Assembly (NCBI GenBank): GCA_964410625.1
Contig: CAYPHY010000017.1
Location: forward strand, 1 to 64,000
DNA: 64,000 bases
DNA from: CAYPHY01 sp964410625
GTDB lineage: Bacteria > Chloroflexota > Anaerolineae > Promineifilales > Promineifilaceae
Direction of reading: 5' to 3'
The first letter of the stretch is position 1. The number at the start of each line of letters is the position of its first letter. The notes beneath the pieces are model-generated. The model was not told where the DNA came from. It worked only from the letters and a program-made list of their open reading frames with translations, and ran no database searches. Both the position numbers and the translations under genes were made by a program. Of the stretch, positions 44,023 through 53,157 are shown piece after piece.

Positions 44023-44122
44023 AAGCGTATCAAACGTCGCATTATAGCGACGCTTCGCCTATCACCCAAGTGGTATCAATAGTTTCTCATAAACGGTGGG
44101 GAAAATGAGGCAAATAAAAGTG

Positions 44123-44196
44123 TACGCCTGGAGGGGCTCGAACCCCCAACCTTCGGTTTCGAAGACCGACACTCTGTCCAATTGAGCTACAGGCGC
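44123..44196 (-). tRNA. tRNA-Arg (anticodon TCG)
   Basis: Cloverleaf folds on the - strand. The 7-bp acceptor is GCGCCTG with CAGGCGT, the anticodon stem TCGGT/ACCGA has loop CTTCGAA, and the T-loop is TTCGAGC. The discriminator is A. CCA is not encoded. Confidence 0.93.
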
Positions 44197-44206
44197 TTAA
44201 GAAAAG

Positions 44207-44276
44207 GATAAAGGATGAGGGTTGAAGGATGAAATTCTGCTTTTTTACATCATCCTTCAGCCCTCATCCTTCAAGA
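44207..44276. repeat. Word palindrome, family L (aggatgagggttgaaggatg words)
   Basis: Left 'gaggg ttgaaggatg', right 'catccttcagccctcatccttcaa', between two tRNA genes. Confidence 0.75.
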
Positions 44277-44278
44277 GG

Positions 44279-44352
44279 GGCGAGTGGTGGGATTTGAACC
44301 CACGATCTTCTGGGCCACAACCAGACGTGTTAACCCCTACACCACACCCGCC
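44279..44352 (-). tRNA. tRNA-His (anticodon GTG)
   Basis: Cloverleaf on the - strand with anticodon loop TTGTGGC, 7-bp acceptor stem and the extra 5' G (G-1) opposite a C discriminator, the hallmark of tRNA-His. CCA is not encoded. Confidence 0.94.
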
Positions 44353-44458
44353 ATAAAACGGCCGATTCCGCAAAACCGACCTATGAATATTAGCATAGAA
44401 GCGGCCGTTGGGCAACTTCCGTTGGGCGATCTTATTGTGCCAATCATAGGTGAACAGC

Positions 44459-44500
44459 GCGGTAGGGGCTTGCGGGTTGGCAACCCGCGCTACTAGATTT
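44459..44500. repeat. Hairpin, family H
   Basis: 'gcgcggtaggggcttgcggg' style left and 'cccgcgctac' right with the inner palindrome GCGGGTTGGCAACCCGC. Confidence 0.7.
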
Positions 44501-44569
44501 GCCAAATGGCGCTACAGGACGTTACAATCTCCCTATCTGATGGTTTCAGATCAGATGGGGAGTACATGA

Positions 44570-46465
44570 ATGTCACAAGGTTCATATCTAACAAAGTCAG
44601 ATTTTAAGGTTGCCCGATCCTGCCCGACCAAGCTGTATTATCGCAAGCTTGGCTATTCCACCACTAAAGACGAAAACCCCTATTTTGAGTTGCTGGCCGA
44701 TGGCGGGTATATGATTGAAGTCATCGCCCAATTGTTGTTTCCTGATGGACGGCCGCTGGGGTATGCTCAATCGGATGAGGAAGCGTTCCGCGAGACGCTG
44801 GCCGCGCTCCAGGCCGAGCGGGTGACGCTGTTTGAAGCGACGTTTATCAGCAACCACAAGCTGGCGCGAATTGATATTTTGGTGCGCGACGGCCGCCGCT
44901 TTGATCTGATCGAAATCAAGGCTAAGGCGTTTAGCGAGCGAAGGAACCGCGAACGGCTGGCCGAAGGCAAGCCAAACCTCTTTCATTCAACACGTAGGGG
45001 GCATGGGATCATGCCAGCGTGGCGGCCGTATCTGGAGGATGTCACTTTCCAGGTGGCGGTGTTGCAGGAGCTTTATCCACAAGCGGAGATTGTGCCGTAC
45101 TTATGTATGCCTGATGCAGATAAATCAACCAGCATTGATGGGTTACATCGTTGCTTTTCGCTGCGCCGTGTCGAGCGGCCGGGGATGCTGACGGAAATCG
45201 AGGTGGAATTTACGGGGGATGCGGAGGCGTTGCGTCGAGATCATTTCCTGGCGTTTGTCAATGTGCAGGAGGAAGTAGATGCGCTGCTGCCACTGGTCAG
45301 GGAGCAGACCTCATACTTTGTTGGCAGTCTGAAGCCGACGTTGCAGAAATTGGAGAAGCCGCTGTCGCTGCATTGCCGTGATTGTGAATTTCGACTGGGC
45401 GACGGCACGCAGCAGGATGGTTTTAGCGAATGCTGGGGTGAGATGGCGCAAGTGCGGCCGAACCTCTTTGATCTCTATCAGGTAGGGGTGTTGGGGCCGC
45501 GCAATGACAAGCTGGCGAACCGGTTGATCCAGCAAGGGCGTTTTAGCCTCTTTGATGTGCAAACGGAGGATTTGGTCAGACGGGATGGGAGCGTGGGCGT
45601 TTATAACCAGCGACAACGTATCCAGTTAGACCACACGCGACGCAATGTGGAATGGATTAGCGAGGAGCTAGGGGAGTTGATCCGCTCTTTCCGTTATCCG
45701 TTGCACTTCATTGATTTTGAAACCTCGACCCTGGCTGTTCCTTACCACGCGGTGATGTGTCCTTATGAAACGGTGGCATTTCAGTGGAGTTGCCACACGC
45801 TGCACGCGCCGGACGCGGAGCCGGTACATAGTGAGTGGATCAATGTTGAAGATAGCTTCCCTAACTTCGCCTTTGCCGATTCGTTGCGCCACTGCATTGG
45901 CGACGGGGGAACGGTGTTTATGTGGGCGACGCATGAGAACAGCACATTACGCACCATTCTGGAACAGTTGGCCGCCCAGAAGATAGAAAGGCCGGAACTG
46001 AGAGAGTGGCTACATGCCATTGTCCGCCAAACGGCGAATGGGGAGGGCAGCGACGGCCGTCTGGTAGATATGAACGCGCTGACGTTGGCTCACTATTTCC
46101 ACCCACGTATGGGCGGCCGTACTTCGATCAAGGTGGTCAGTGATGCGATCTGGCAAACGGACGCGACTATTCGCGCACGGTTGCCGCAGTATGTGCGAGA
46201 GGAGGACGGCCGTTTGCTCAGCCCTTACAAGACCTTGCCGCCAATTGAGATTGACGGGCAGCCGATGGCAGTTGCCGAGGGAACAGGGGCGATCCGCGCT
46301 TACCAGGCGATGATGTATGGCCTGGAGCGGGATGACGAGGAGACCAAAAGGAAATGGCAGCAGTTGCTGCTGCAATATTGCAAGCTGGATACATTGGCGA
46401 TGGTGATGGTCTGGTGGCGGTGGTGTGGGTTAACAGGATTAACTGGGTTAACACAGAAGAATTAG
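44570..46465 (+). CDS. DUF2779-type protein with Cas4/RecB-like nuclease N-terminus
   Basis: A 631-residue protein. The start (SYLTKSDFKVARSCPTKLYY) and the LARIDILVRDGRRFDLIEIKAKA segment (D...E-x-K) look like a PD-(D/E)XK nuclease of Cas4/RecB type. Cys residues in SLHCRDCEFR and SECWG may complete an Fe-S site with the N-terminal Cys. The C-terminal part (from LHFIDFETSTLAVPYH, with DFE) is the DUF2779 exonuclease-like domain. A GGGGAG Shine-Dalgarno precedes the ATG. No Cas genes or CRISPR array accompany it. Role in DNA repair or defence is an inference. Confidence 0.85.
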   Translation: MSQGSYLTKSDFKVARSCPTKLYYRKLGYSTTKDENPYFELLADGGYMIEVIAQLLFPDGRPLGYAQSDEEAFRETLAALQAERVTLFEATFISNHKLARIDILVRDGRRFDLIEIKAKAFSERRNRERLAEGKPNLFHSTRRGHGIMPAWRPYLEDVTFQVAVLQELYPQAEIVPYLCMPDADKSTSIDGLHRCFSLRRVERPGMLTEIEVEFTGDAEALRRDHFLAFVNVQEEVDALLPLVREQTSYFVGSLKPTLQKLEKPLSLHCRDCEFRLGDGTQQDGFSECWGEMAQVRPNLFDLYQVGVLGPRNDKLANRLIQQGRFSLFDVQTEDLVRRDGSVGVYNQRQRIQLDHTRRNVEWISEELGELIRSFRYPLHFIDFETSTLAVPYHAVMCPYETVAFQWSCHTLHAPDAEPVHSEWINVEDSFPNFAFADSLRHCIGDGGTVFMWATHENSTLRTILEQLAAQKIERPELREWLHAIVRQTANGEGSDGRLVDMNALTLAHYFHPRMGGRTSIKVVSDAIWQTDATIRARLPQYVREEDGRLLSPYKTLPPIEIDGQPMAVAEGTGAIRAYQAMMYGLERDDEETKRKWQQLLLQYCKLDTLAMVMVWWRWCGLTGLTGLTQKN

Positions 46466-46603
46466 ACCACGGATAGATACGGATCGGACGGATTTCACAG
46501 ATTTTTGATTTGACGGATCGTGAAGATTGAGGATTGAAAAGAGGATTCGGATGAGGGGAATCTGTGTTGATCAGTCAAATCCGTAGCTATCCGTGGTCTA
46601 ATT
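46466..46603. repeat. Word palindrome, family C
   Basis: 'accacggatagatacggatc' on the left and 'gctatccgtggtctaatt' on the right, with 'ggattcggatgag' words between. Convergent gap. Confidence 0.75.
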
Positions 46604-48266
46604 ATCCCGGTATGTGAAACAATAAGACGGCAAGATGGAGCAGCCGGTTGGGATCGCCGTTGAGATGAAAATGGTAGCTGAGCCAGGACTCATCACGCTG
46701 GGCAACGTAGGCCAGGTAGTTGGGGTGTTGGGGCGTGACTTGCTGGACAGTCTGCACGACGGTTGAAAAGTCGCGGTTGCGAACAAAGATGACGACGGCC
46801 GCTTTGGCATCACGCCAGGACAAGTAACTCAACAACTGGTCAATCGTTTCCTGGTAGACCTTAGCCCCCTTCCAGAATTTACATTCGGCAATAAATACAT
46901 TTGTCCCTTCATGGCGGATCAGAATATCGGTCTTACCTGCCTTATTGATCGTTTCGCCGGTGGCTGAGCCGCGGAACATTGGCTCTAACATCAGCAAGAA
47001 GTGGTCGCGTAAATCTTCCTCCCCTTTTTGGGCATAAGTGGCGGTCAGACGCTCGAACTGCTTACCCATGTTGTGCATCGCTTGCAAAATCTCTTCGTAC
47101 ATCTGCTCATGCAGGCTCGGTTCGATGTGACCGCGCGACGGCCGTGTTCGTTGGTTGAGGCTACTTCCCCCGCTGCGGCCGTTGGTCAGCCCGGCGGTAT
47201 AGTGGTAGCCGGAGCGATCTGCGCTCTCGCGCACCCATGTATCCAAGAGAATGCCGTTGAGGACCAGCGAACCGTCCTGCTCGATGATGACCCCATAGCT
47301 CTTCAGGCGGCGTACCATCGCGGTCATCTCCGTAACACTATAGGGGGAGGCATGGTCGAACGATTGCTGGTGGGCAATGCGCCGCAACAGTTCGCGGGCT
47401 ACATCGCTAAATTGTCGCCACCATTGGCTGAAGTAGGGAGATAGCTCCTTGACCAATTCGGCCGTCACCGTGTCGGAGTCAGGTAGCCGGTTGCGACGTT
47501 GTTCCTTATACCAATGGGCGGCCGTGGCCTGGAGGAAGAAGGGCAGCGAACCGGCAATGGTGTGAATATAGGCGACATCATCAGCGTCCAGGGGGTAGCC
47601 TGCTCGCTCGGCCGGGTGGTTCACTAGCTCGTGTGCCTCCTCCAATCGTAGCCCAGCCATATAGATCGGAGAGGGGTAGAAGATGTTATAAAATGGTGAT
47701 GTGGGGGGCAGACCTATCGCTGTACCCAGGCTGAACAAGTCCCAATAGGAGGCGGTGATCCAGGCTAATTCATATTCGCGCACGCTGGCCAGGGCGCGAA
47801 GATCGGTCAAGAAATCCTGATCAAAGTCGCCAATACGCAGTTGATCAAATTCATCTAATAAGACAACGACCCGGCGATCTGGAAAATCGTAGAGTAGCGT
47901 TTCACATTCATAGGCGTCAACGACCGATGGGACGGTGATGGGCGCCTGGGAGAGGGAGTGATCAGGATAGTAGAGTTGAGCCGCCAGGTTGCGATAGAGG
48001 CGGCGGTAAAAGTCGGCCGGTGTGCGCGAGGCAGAGACATCTATGTAGGTCATCACGTACCGTTCAGCATCTGGTAGGTAGGCGGCCATGATGTCGGGGT
48101 CAGAGACAAAGCGGAGAAAGGAGGTTTTTCCGGCACGGCGCAAACCGAGAACGCTCGCCGACTGTACCTGGGTCCCAGCCACGATCTCAAAAAAGCGGGC
48201 TACCTGGCGCACGCGGCCGTAAAAATCATCCGGTTGCCTGATGGCTCCACCTACGATGTAGGGCAT
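46602..48266 (-). CDS. P-loop ATPase with C-terminal PD-(D/E)XK nuclease-like domain
   Basis: A ~554-residue protein. The N-terminal NTPase has a GLRRAGKTS Walker A near residue 40 and VVLLDEFDQL Walker B near 135, then a winged-helix-like region. The C-terminal 130 residues end with GKTDILIRHEGTNVFIAECKFW, an Asp...Glu-x-Lys pattern of PD-(D/E)XK nucleases. This layout suits a STAND-like ATPase switch controlling a nuclease. It is the downstream partner of the giant gene 48370-52596, which has a related ATPase module. I place the start at ATG 48266 (MPYIVGG); the frame extends to 48281. Confidence 0.85.
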   Translation of the reverse strand: MPYIVGGAIRQPDDFYGRVRQVARFFEIVAGTQVQSASVLGLRRAGKTSFLRFVSDPDIMAAYLPDAERYVMTYIDVSASRTPADFYRRLYRNLAAQLYYPDHSLSQAPITVPSVVDAYECETLLYDFPDRRVVVLLDEFDQLRIGDFDQDFLTDLRALASVREYELAWITASYWDLFSLGTAIGLPPTSPFYNIFYPSPIYMAGLRLEEAHELVNHPAERAGYPLDADDVAYIHTIAGSLPFFLQATAAHWYKEQRRNRLPDSDTVTAELVKELSPYFSQWWRQFSDVARELLRRIAHQQSFDHASPYSVTEMTAMVRRLKSYGVIIEQDGSLVLNGILLDTWVRESADRSGYHYTAGLTNGRSGGSSLNQRTRPSRGHIEPSLHEQMYEEILQAMHNMGKQFERLTATYAQKGEEDLRDHFLLMLEPMFRGSATGETINKAGKTDILIRHEGTNVFIAECKFWKGAKVYQETIDQLLSYLSWRDAKAAVVIFVRNRDFSTVVQTVQQVTPQHPNYLAYVAQRDESWLSYHFHLNGDPNRLLHLAVLLFHIPG

Positions 48267-48291
48267 AAATCCTTCGCGCATAATGTTTCAC

Positions 48292-48370
48292 AGTGGCGAG
48301 TGATGAGTGACGAGTGGCGAGTATAGCGCTTTCTTTGCTCGTCACTCGCCACTTACCATTCGTCACTCGT
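48292..48370. repeat. Word palindrome, family K (gtgacgagtggcgagt words)
   Basis: 'agtgacgagtggcgagt' on the left and 'actcgccac' and 'gtcactcgtca' on the right, in the gap between the two ATPase genes and just touching the stop of the longer one. Confidence 0.75.
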
Positions 48371-51300
48371 CAGGCGTTCATTAAATAGCCGAGGGGTTGC
48401 TTCGTGGCGACCCAGCGGCGGAGTAGATCGAACGAGATGGAATAGGTGTAATCTCGGCTCAACAAGGCAGAAGGCCAGGTTTCCTGGCGCAACAGGCGGG
48501 CCTGGAACGGCCGTTCAAAGCTCTGTACCGTCACCAGCGAACGGGCCTCTAATCGTTTCAGGGCGGTGCGCACATCTTCATCCTTGACGGTATCGCGCAG
48601 GCGGGCCATGACTTCAAAGCGGGCGACGTTGCCATCACTCACTTCCGGCGAGCCAGCCAGGGCCGACATTACCAGCCGTTCCACCTCGGTGCTTTCTTCC
48701 CAGATGAACAGCAGGTGACTGTCATCCTCATCAATGATCTTGCTAATTGTCGTATGGACATCGTCTAGCGAAATGACCTTGCTGAGCCTCGCTTCCAGAT
48801 TTAAGGCACTGATCAGGCGGTGGCAGATCAGTTGGGTAAAGTATGGATGGCCGTGTGTCGCTTGCCAGATGCGGTCTACGGCCAACTCATCGTAGTGGAC
48901 AAGCGGCCGAACAGGTTCGCGAACTAACTTCTCCGTTTCGGCGCGGCTCAAGGAGCGAACTTCGCGACTGATCCCGACGTGGAAGATGGTACTCCAATAA
49001 TCTTCGATCAACTGGTTGGTCCCGGTCAGGATAAAAGCCAGCTGGCGGCGGTGCTGCATCAGCGAACGCAGGTAGGGCAGCACATCAGGCGACAATTTGC
49101 CGCGTTCGATGCTCTCTTTGACCTGTTCCAGTTCGTCGAGAATAACAACCAGCAACCCTTTTTCCGGCAGGGCCGCTTCGACGCGATCCAAAAAGGTGTC
49201 GAAAGTATGTTGATACCCGTGTCCATTGACCGCCCAGGTATCCAGGGGCCAGCTGGCATCCACTGGAAATTGAATCCCGCGCCGTTGCAAGTGGCGGTCT
49301 ATTTCTGTGCATAAACGCTCGAAAAAGTCGGGCGTGGTACAACTGGCAAAGCGTTGTAGGTCAATATAGACGGGAAAGATGGGATAGCCGGGGTATTTAC
49401 GGATCGCTTCGCCGCGTTGGCCGTCTACGAGTTGGTAGAGCGTTGAGGTTTTGCCCATGCGTCGCTGGCCGTGGAGGATAAGCGTGTGGGGTTGGGTCTT
49501 GCCGATCAGGTTTTCTTCGATCCACATGAAGATGTCTTCGCGGCCGACAAACAACGCCTCAGAGGCGGCCGATAGCGGTTTGCCCACCACATAAGGGTTA
49601 TCCACATGGGATTGGACGGCCATATCGAAGTAGACCCGGCTCTCCAGCAACTGGCGATGCTCCTTACCGCGTGTGTCGTAATAGGTCGCCCGCATCGTTA
49701 CTTTCGCTTCTTTCTCCTTTGGCACCAACCACAGTGAAATGGGAGCCTCCATGCCGGGGTCGAGGGAATCGATCTGTACGATTCCGGTGGCGTGATCCGT
49801 TTCGTAGGCGGGAGAGGGCATCACTTCCAGGAGCAGGTTTTCGATCAGGCTGCCGAAGCCGGGGTTGAGCAGACGGCCGTTTAACTGCGCATGGCCGCGG
49901 CTCACAACCAGTTCGCGCTGATCGAGTTGGAATTCGAGGGTGGAGGAGCGGCCGTTGGCTTCGATATTCCCAATCTCGCCCAGTTCGTGTAAGATAATGC
50001 GGGTGGTGTCGGAGATGGGGGCGTTGTCGAAGGTACGCAGCCGTTCAATTTCCGCTCGCGCGAGCAACACATTAAGCCGGTCGGAAGAAAAACGTTGGGC
50101 AATGCGCTCATACTCATCTTTGCTCACAGGATGGCGGGGCAGAAACTCAATGGTAAACAGGCGAAATTCATAATCCTTAAAGACGTATTCACGCCGCGAG
50201 AACTGCTGTTTTAATACAGGTTTCAACTCGCGGACAATACGATAGTCGCGCGGACTGCGTAGACCCAACTCCTCGACTAACTCACGCTGGATGGCGCGGG
50301 CAAAGGAGTCGCGGTCGCCCTTTTCGTTGTCAATCTTGCCGCCGACGAGGTTGAACATCTCCCAGTTGGTGTTCCATTGCAGCAAATATTTGCGATCTTC
50401 GCCGCTGCCAACGGTAATGAGGGCGAAGGCACTTTTTTGGCGCAAGCGATCGAGGGCGGCGGATACCTCGTTTGGCTGGCGAATTTCTTCCAATGCTTGC
50501 TTTCCGGCCGTCAGCGCACTGCAAAGCGCAAGGCGTTTGGCCCAGGGATGCCAGGGGTCGGCGTTTAGACCGGCATACTTGACGGCGGCCATACTTTGGA
50601 AAAAGACGGCCACAGGGTAGTGATAGCGATGACGTTCGGGGCCTTGCTGGGCGGCCACGTCATGCAACGAAAAGAGGAAGTAGAGTAAGTTTTCTGAATA
50701 TAACGGGAATTGGGAGTAGAGGGCGTCGTACCATTCAGGATGGTACTCGCGCAGGGTGGCGATGAACTCATCAAATCCGCCGCTGTAGCTGCGATAGAGC
50801 AAGCTCTCGACTAATAGGGCAAACTTGGTAGCCACTTCCTCTGTCCAAATCCCTTCATCAACCATTTCTTTGAAAATGCGGTAGAGGACGTGGGTGCGGA
50901 ACTCTACTTCCAGCTTGGCGAGATCAAAATAGATGTGCCCAGCACGCGCATCGGAAAAATCAATTAACCAGACGGGAATGTCGTCGCCGCCAATTTCGAC
51001 AAGGATATTGCTGGTGTTCAGATCGCCATGGACAACGGGCGATACCTGGGGAATAGGGATGATCATGTCCTCGCGGCCGAGTTCCCAAAGCAAATAGCGG
51101 GCATTGACTATGGGTGGCAAGAATTGTGCCGAAGCCAGCTCGAAGGTATCGGCCGTGTGGTCATAGGGACGGCCGACAATCTCGGCGATGTTGCCAGCGA
51201 TGATGGTGTCTTGGGTGTGGGCGACACGGCCGCGAACGGTGACGCGCTTCCCCCGCCGGAAAACGGGATGGGTGAGCATTTCCCGTTGCGACGCTGATAA

Positions 51301-52596
51301 GCCCACCTTAAAACGTAAAACGGGATGGTCTTTGCCGGTCAGCAAGGGGGCAATGGGGTAGCGAGCGAGCAAATCATCATGGAGGTAGATCAACCCCTGC
51401 TCTGTGTCTAGCTCCGCCACTTCAAAGTCGCGCAGGATAACCACAGGCTGCTCGCCATTTAAGACGGATTCGTTGATTGCCTGGAGAGTCTTGTGGCCGG
51501 GGACGCCGGAGAGTGTGGTAAATTCATCGGCCGAGATCACAAAATCGGCGTCATCCTCCTCTGCGTCTACTAATATGGCTTCGTCGAGCGTCAGGTTGGT
51601 TGGGAGAACACGCGAGTAAAGGGGCGCCCAGTAGCGCAATTCGACATCGCTGCTACCGACGTAGAGCTGGTCGAGGCTCTGGCGCAACTGTTCCAGGACG
51701 CTGTCGATCAACTCGCGGCGCACGCGGTTTTGGTCTTGCAAGAATTGGGAGAGGGTGATGGTATCGCGGTCGGAACCGGCCAGGACATAGCAGGCCCCGG
51801 CGGAGTGTTGCCCGCGGATGGCTTCGCCCTGAATCTGGCCGACGCGCTGGTTTAAGCGGGGCTGGATCAATCTTTCCTGGATTTCCTGAACGGACTCCAG
51901 TTGATCGGCCGCTTCGATCTTCAGAATACGTTTTAATTGATGTGAAGGCTTCACCGTGTAGATGCGTGAACCGCTGAACCCTTCATCCAAACGGAAGATT
52001 TGTACAACATCACTATTGGCAAATAGACGCTTGATGATGTATCGCTCCTCGGGATTATTGCTCAGCGTCTCCAGGCCATCGTAGCTCAGCCCTGGCTCAA
52101 TACGCGGCTTCACCGAGTCATTGGCGTATTGCTCGAAGGTCTCCTCCCAATTGGTTGGCGAGAAGACGTGTTTGTGTATTTGCTCTGGCAACTGCTTGAG
52201 CAACGGTGAATTGGTGGGGAAGTGCCATGCTGCCCCAATCCGCATGAGCATTCGCATCCGATCATCGGCCTCAGTCGTAAAGACGACAACGGGCAGTTTT
52301 TTGCGAATTTCCTGCAGGCGCGTCACAAACAAAGTGATATCGGTTAGTGGCTCATTGTCAGCATCAATAAACACCAGATCAATATCGCGATCGTGCTTCA
52401 CCAGTTCCAGTGCTCGTTCCAACACCGGCTCGATGAAAAACGAGAAGTCTTCTTTGTGTGCAAACACAGTATGGGGGAATTGACCATTCTGTGAAACTTG
52501 GTGTTGGGCCTCCTCTTGATGATTTACGAATCGCCCCCCCGCACACAATGTCTTTAACTTCATAACGCTATGAAATAGGCTCGATGTATCCGTCAT
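48370..52596 (-). CDS. Giant multidomain protein: receiver-like, APH/TCAD-like kinase, Nudix, AAA ATPase
   Basis: A 1408-residue protein. Residues about 46-145 are receiver-like (VFIDAD, VVFTTEADD). About 200-600 form an aminoglycoside-phosphotransferase-like kinase fold (FSGSRIYTV loop, HGDLNTSN 523-530, IDFSDA 545-550) with a beta-rich insert at 425-490 resembling an OB fold. It recalls the TCAD9-type domains of ternary NTP-dependent conflict systems. About 715-865 is a Nudix domain (GGK 752-754, RELVEE 771-776). About 880-995 is beta-rich. About 1015-1270 is an AAA/STAND-like ATPase (GQRRMGKTS 1043-1051; LLVVILDE 1148-1155), followed by a winged-helix-like tail. Start at ATG 52596, seven bases after GGAGGA; the longer frame has none. 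Confidence 0.85.
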   Translation of the reverse strand: MTDTSSLFHSVMKLKTLCAGGRFVNHQEEAQHQVSQNGQFPHTVFAHKEDFSFFIEPVLERALELVKHDRDIDLVFIDADNEPLTDITLFVTRLQEIRKKLPVVVFTTEADDRMRMLMRIGAAWHFPTNSPLLKQLPEQIHKHVFSPTNWEETFEQYANDSVKPRIEPGLSYDGLETLSNNPEERYIIKRLFANSDVVQIFRLDEGFSGSRIYTVKPSHQLKRILKIEAADQLESVQEIQERLIQPRLNQRVGQIQGEAIRGQHSAGACYVLAGSDRDTITLSQFLQDQNRVRRELIDSVLEQLRQSLDQLYVGSSDVELRYWAPLYSRVLPTNLTLDEAILVDAEEDDADFVISADEFTTLSGVPGHKTLQAINESVLNGEQPVVILRDFEVAELDTEQGLIYLHDDLLARYPIAPLLTGKDHPVLRFKVGLSASQREMLTHPVFRRGKRVTVRGRVAHTQDTIIAGNIAEIVGRPYDHTADTFELASAQFLPPIVNARYLLWELGREDMIIPIPQVSPVVHGDLNTSNILVEIGGDDIPVWLIDFSDARAGHIYFDLAKLEVEFRTHVLYRIFKEMVDEGIWTEEVATKFALLVESLLYRSYSGGFDEFIATLREYHPEWYDALYSQFPLYSENLLYFLFSLHDVAAQQGPERHRYHYPVAVFFQSMAAVKYAGLNADPWHPWAKRLALCSALTAGKQALEEIRQPNEVSAALDRLRQKSAFALITVGSGEDRKYLLQWNTNWEMFNLVGGKIDNEKGDRDSFARAIQRELVEELGLRSPRDYRIVRELKPVLKQQFSRREYVFKDYEFRLFTIEFLPRHPVSKDEYERIAQRFSSDRLNVLLARAEIERLRTFDNAPISDTTRIILHELGEIGNIEANGRSSTLEFQLDQRELVVSRGHAQLNGRLLNPGFGSLIENLLLEVMPSPAYETDHATGIVQIDSLDPGMEAPISLWLVPKEKEAKVTMRATYYDTRGKEHRQLLESRVYFDMAVQSHVDNPYVVGKPLSAASEALFVGREDIFMWIEENLIGKTQPHTLILHGQRRMGKTSTLYQLVDGQRGEAIRKYPGYPIFPVYIDLQRFASCTTPDFFERLCTEIDRHLQRRGIQFPVDASWPLDTWAVNGHGYQHTFDTFLDRVEAALPEKGLLVVILDELEQVKESIERGKLSPDVLPYLRSLMQHRRQLAFILTGTNQLIEDYWSTIFHVGISREVRSLSRAETEKLVREPVRPLVHYDELAVDRIWQATHGHPYFTQLICHRLISALNLEARLSKVISLDDVHTTISKIIDEDDSHLLFIWEESTEVERLVMSALAGSPEVSDGNVARFEVMARLRDTVKDEDVRTALKRLEARSLVTVQSFERPFQARLLRQETWPSALLSRDYTYSISFDLLRRWVATKQPLGYLMNA

Positions 52597-52647
52597 TGTT
52601 TTCCTCCACTCCCGTGCGAGATGTAGGCGTGTAGGCGAAAAGATCAC

Positions 52648-53157
52648 TGCGCACTCATCATAGCAGTAACCATAAGTTCCGGTTATCCAAGGGAATCAGG
52701 GACAAGCAGATCAGGGATAACTGGCGGCCGCACCTTCAGCACTAGAGTAATGGCGCTATGCAATTGTTGGTACTTCTAATAAATATAACAAAGCTACAAA
52801 ATACTGTTTTCCTTTACAGTAGGGCCGTGGTTTGAGGGCGACCCTGATAAGACAGTTTTCTGTCTACCTATTTTGCTGTGAAACCACCCAATCGGTTGTG
52901 GCGGCTCCCGTCTAAGGATTATAACCGTGGCTCCCTTAAATTGGTGGTTTCACTTAGAGCAAAATTAAGGAAATTAGTACTATGTGCTTATGTCTACTCC
53001 CATTATAGGCAATTTCACATAATAATGCAAGTAGGAAATCATTCGCATTACAATCTATGTAAATAGTACTTTGGTACTGTTTGATATAGCAAAATTGCCC
53101 AAATAGCTACCATGAAACATTACTTATATTACTATGAATAATTAAACAGCTTGAAAT
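52648..53157. other. 510-bp AT-rich gap without a convincing gene
   Basis: Much more AT-rich than its surroundings. The longest frames are short and not protein-like. It holds the hairpin cluster listed separately (52803-52953) and small inverted repeats such as AGTAC-TTTG-GTACT near 53065-53078. Possible promoter region for the giant gene. Confidence 0.6.
52803..52953. ncRNA. Candidate structured RNA (strand undecided)
   Basis: Four inverted repeats in 150 bases. They are ACTGT/ACAGT (52803-52807, 52816-52820), AGGG/CCCT (52835-52838, 52842-52845) and GACAG-TTTT-CTGTC (52851-52864). The fourth is a perfect 11-bp pair GTGAAACCACC / GGTGGTTTCAC (52878-52888, 52943-52953), enclosing a nested CGGTT/AACCG pair and two direct GGCTCCC copies (52903-52909, 52929-52935). 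It matches no RNA family I recognise. Confidence 0.35.

Noticed and set aside
44123..52596. Integrated element bounded by the tRNA genes
   Set aside because: No integrase, transposase or attachment-site duplication of the tRNA 3' ends was seen, so an island is only a suspicion.
52803..52953. Possible tracrRNA of a type V CRISPR or CAST element
   Set aside because: A short hairpin followed by repeat-like arms recalls such RNAs, but there is no array, Cas12 or transposase gene in the window. The likeness is superficial.
52878..53066. 62-codon frame in the AT-rich gap
   Set aside because: It overlaps the hairpin-rich segment, has no Shine-Dalgarno and shows no recognisable features.
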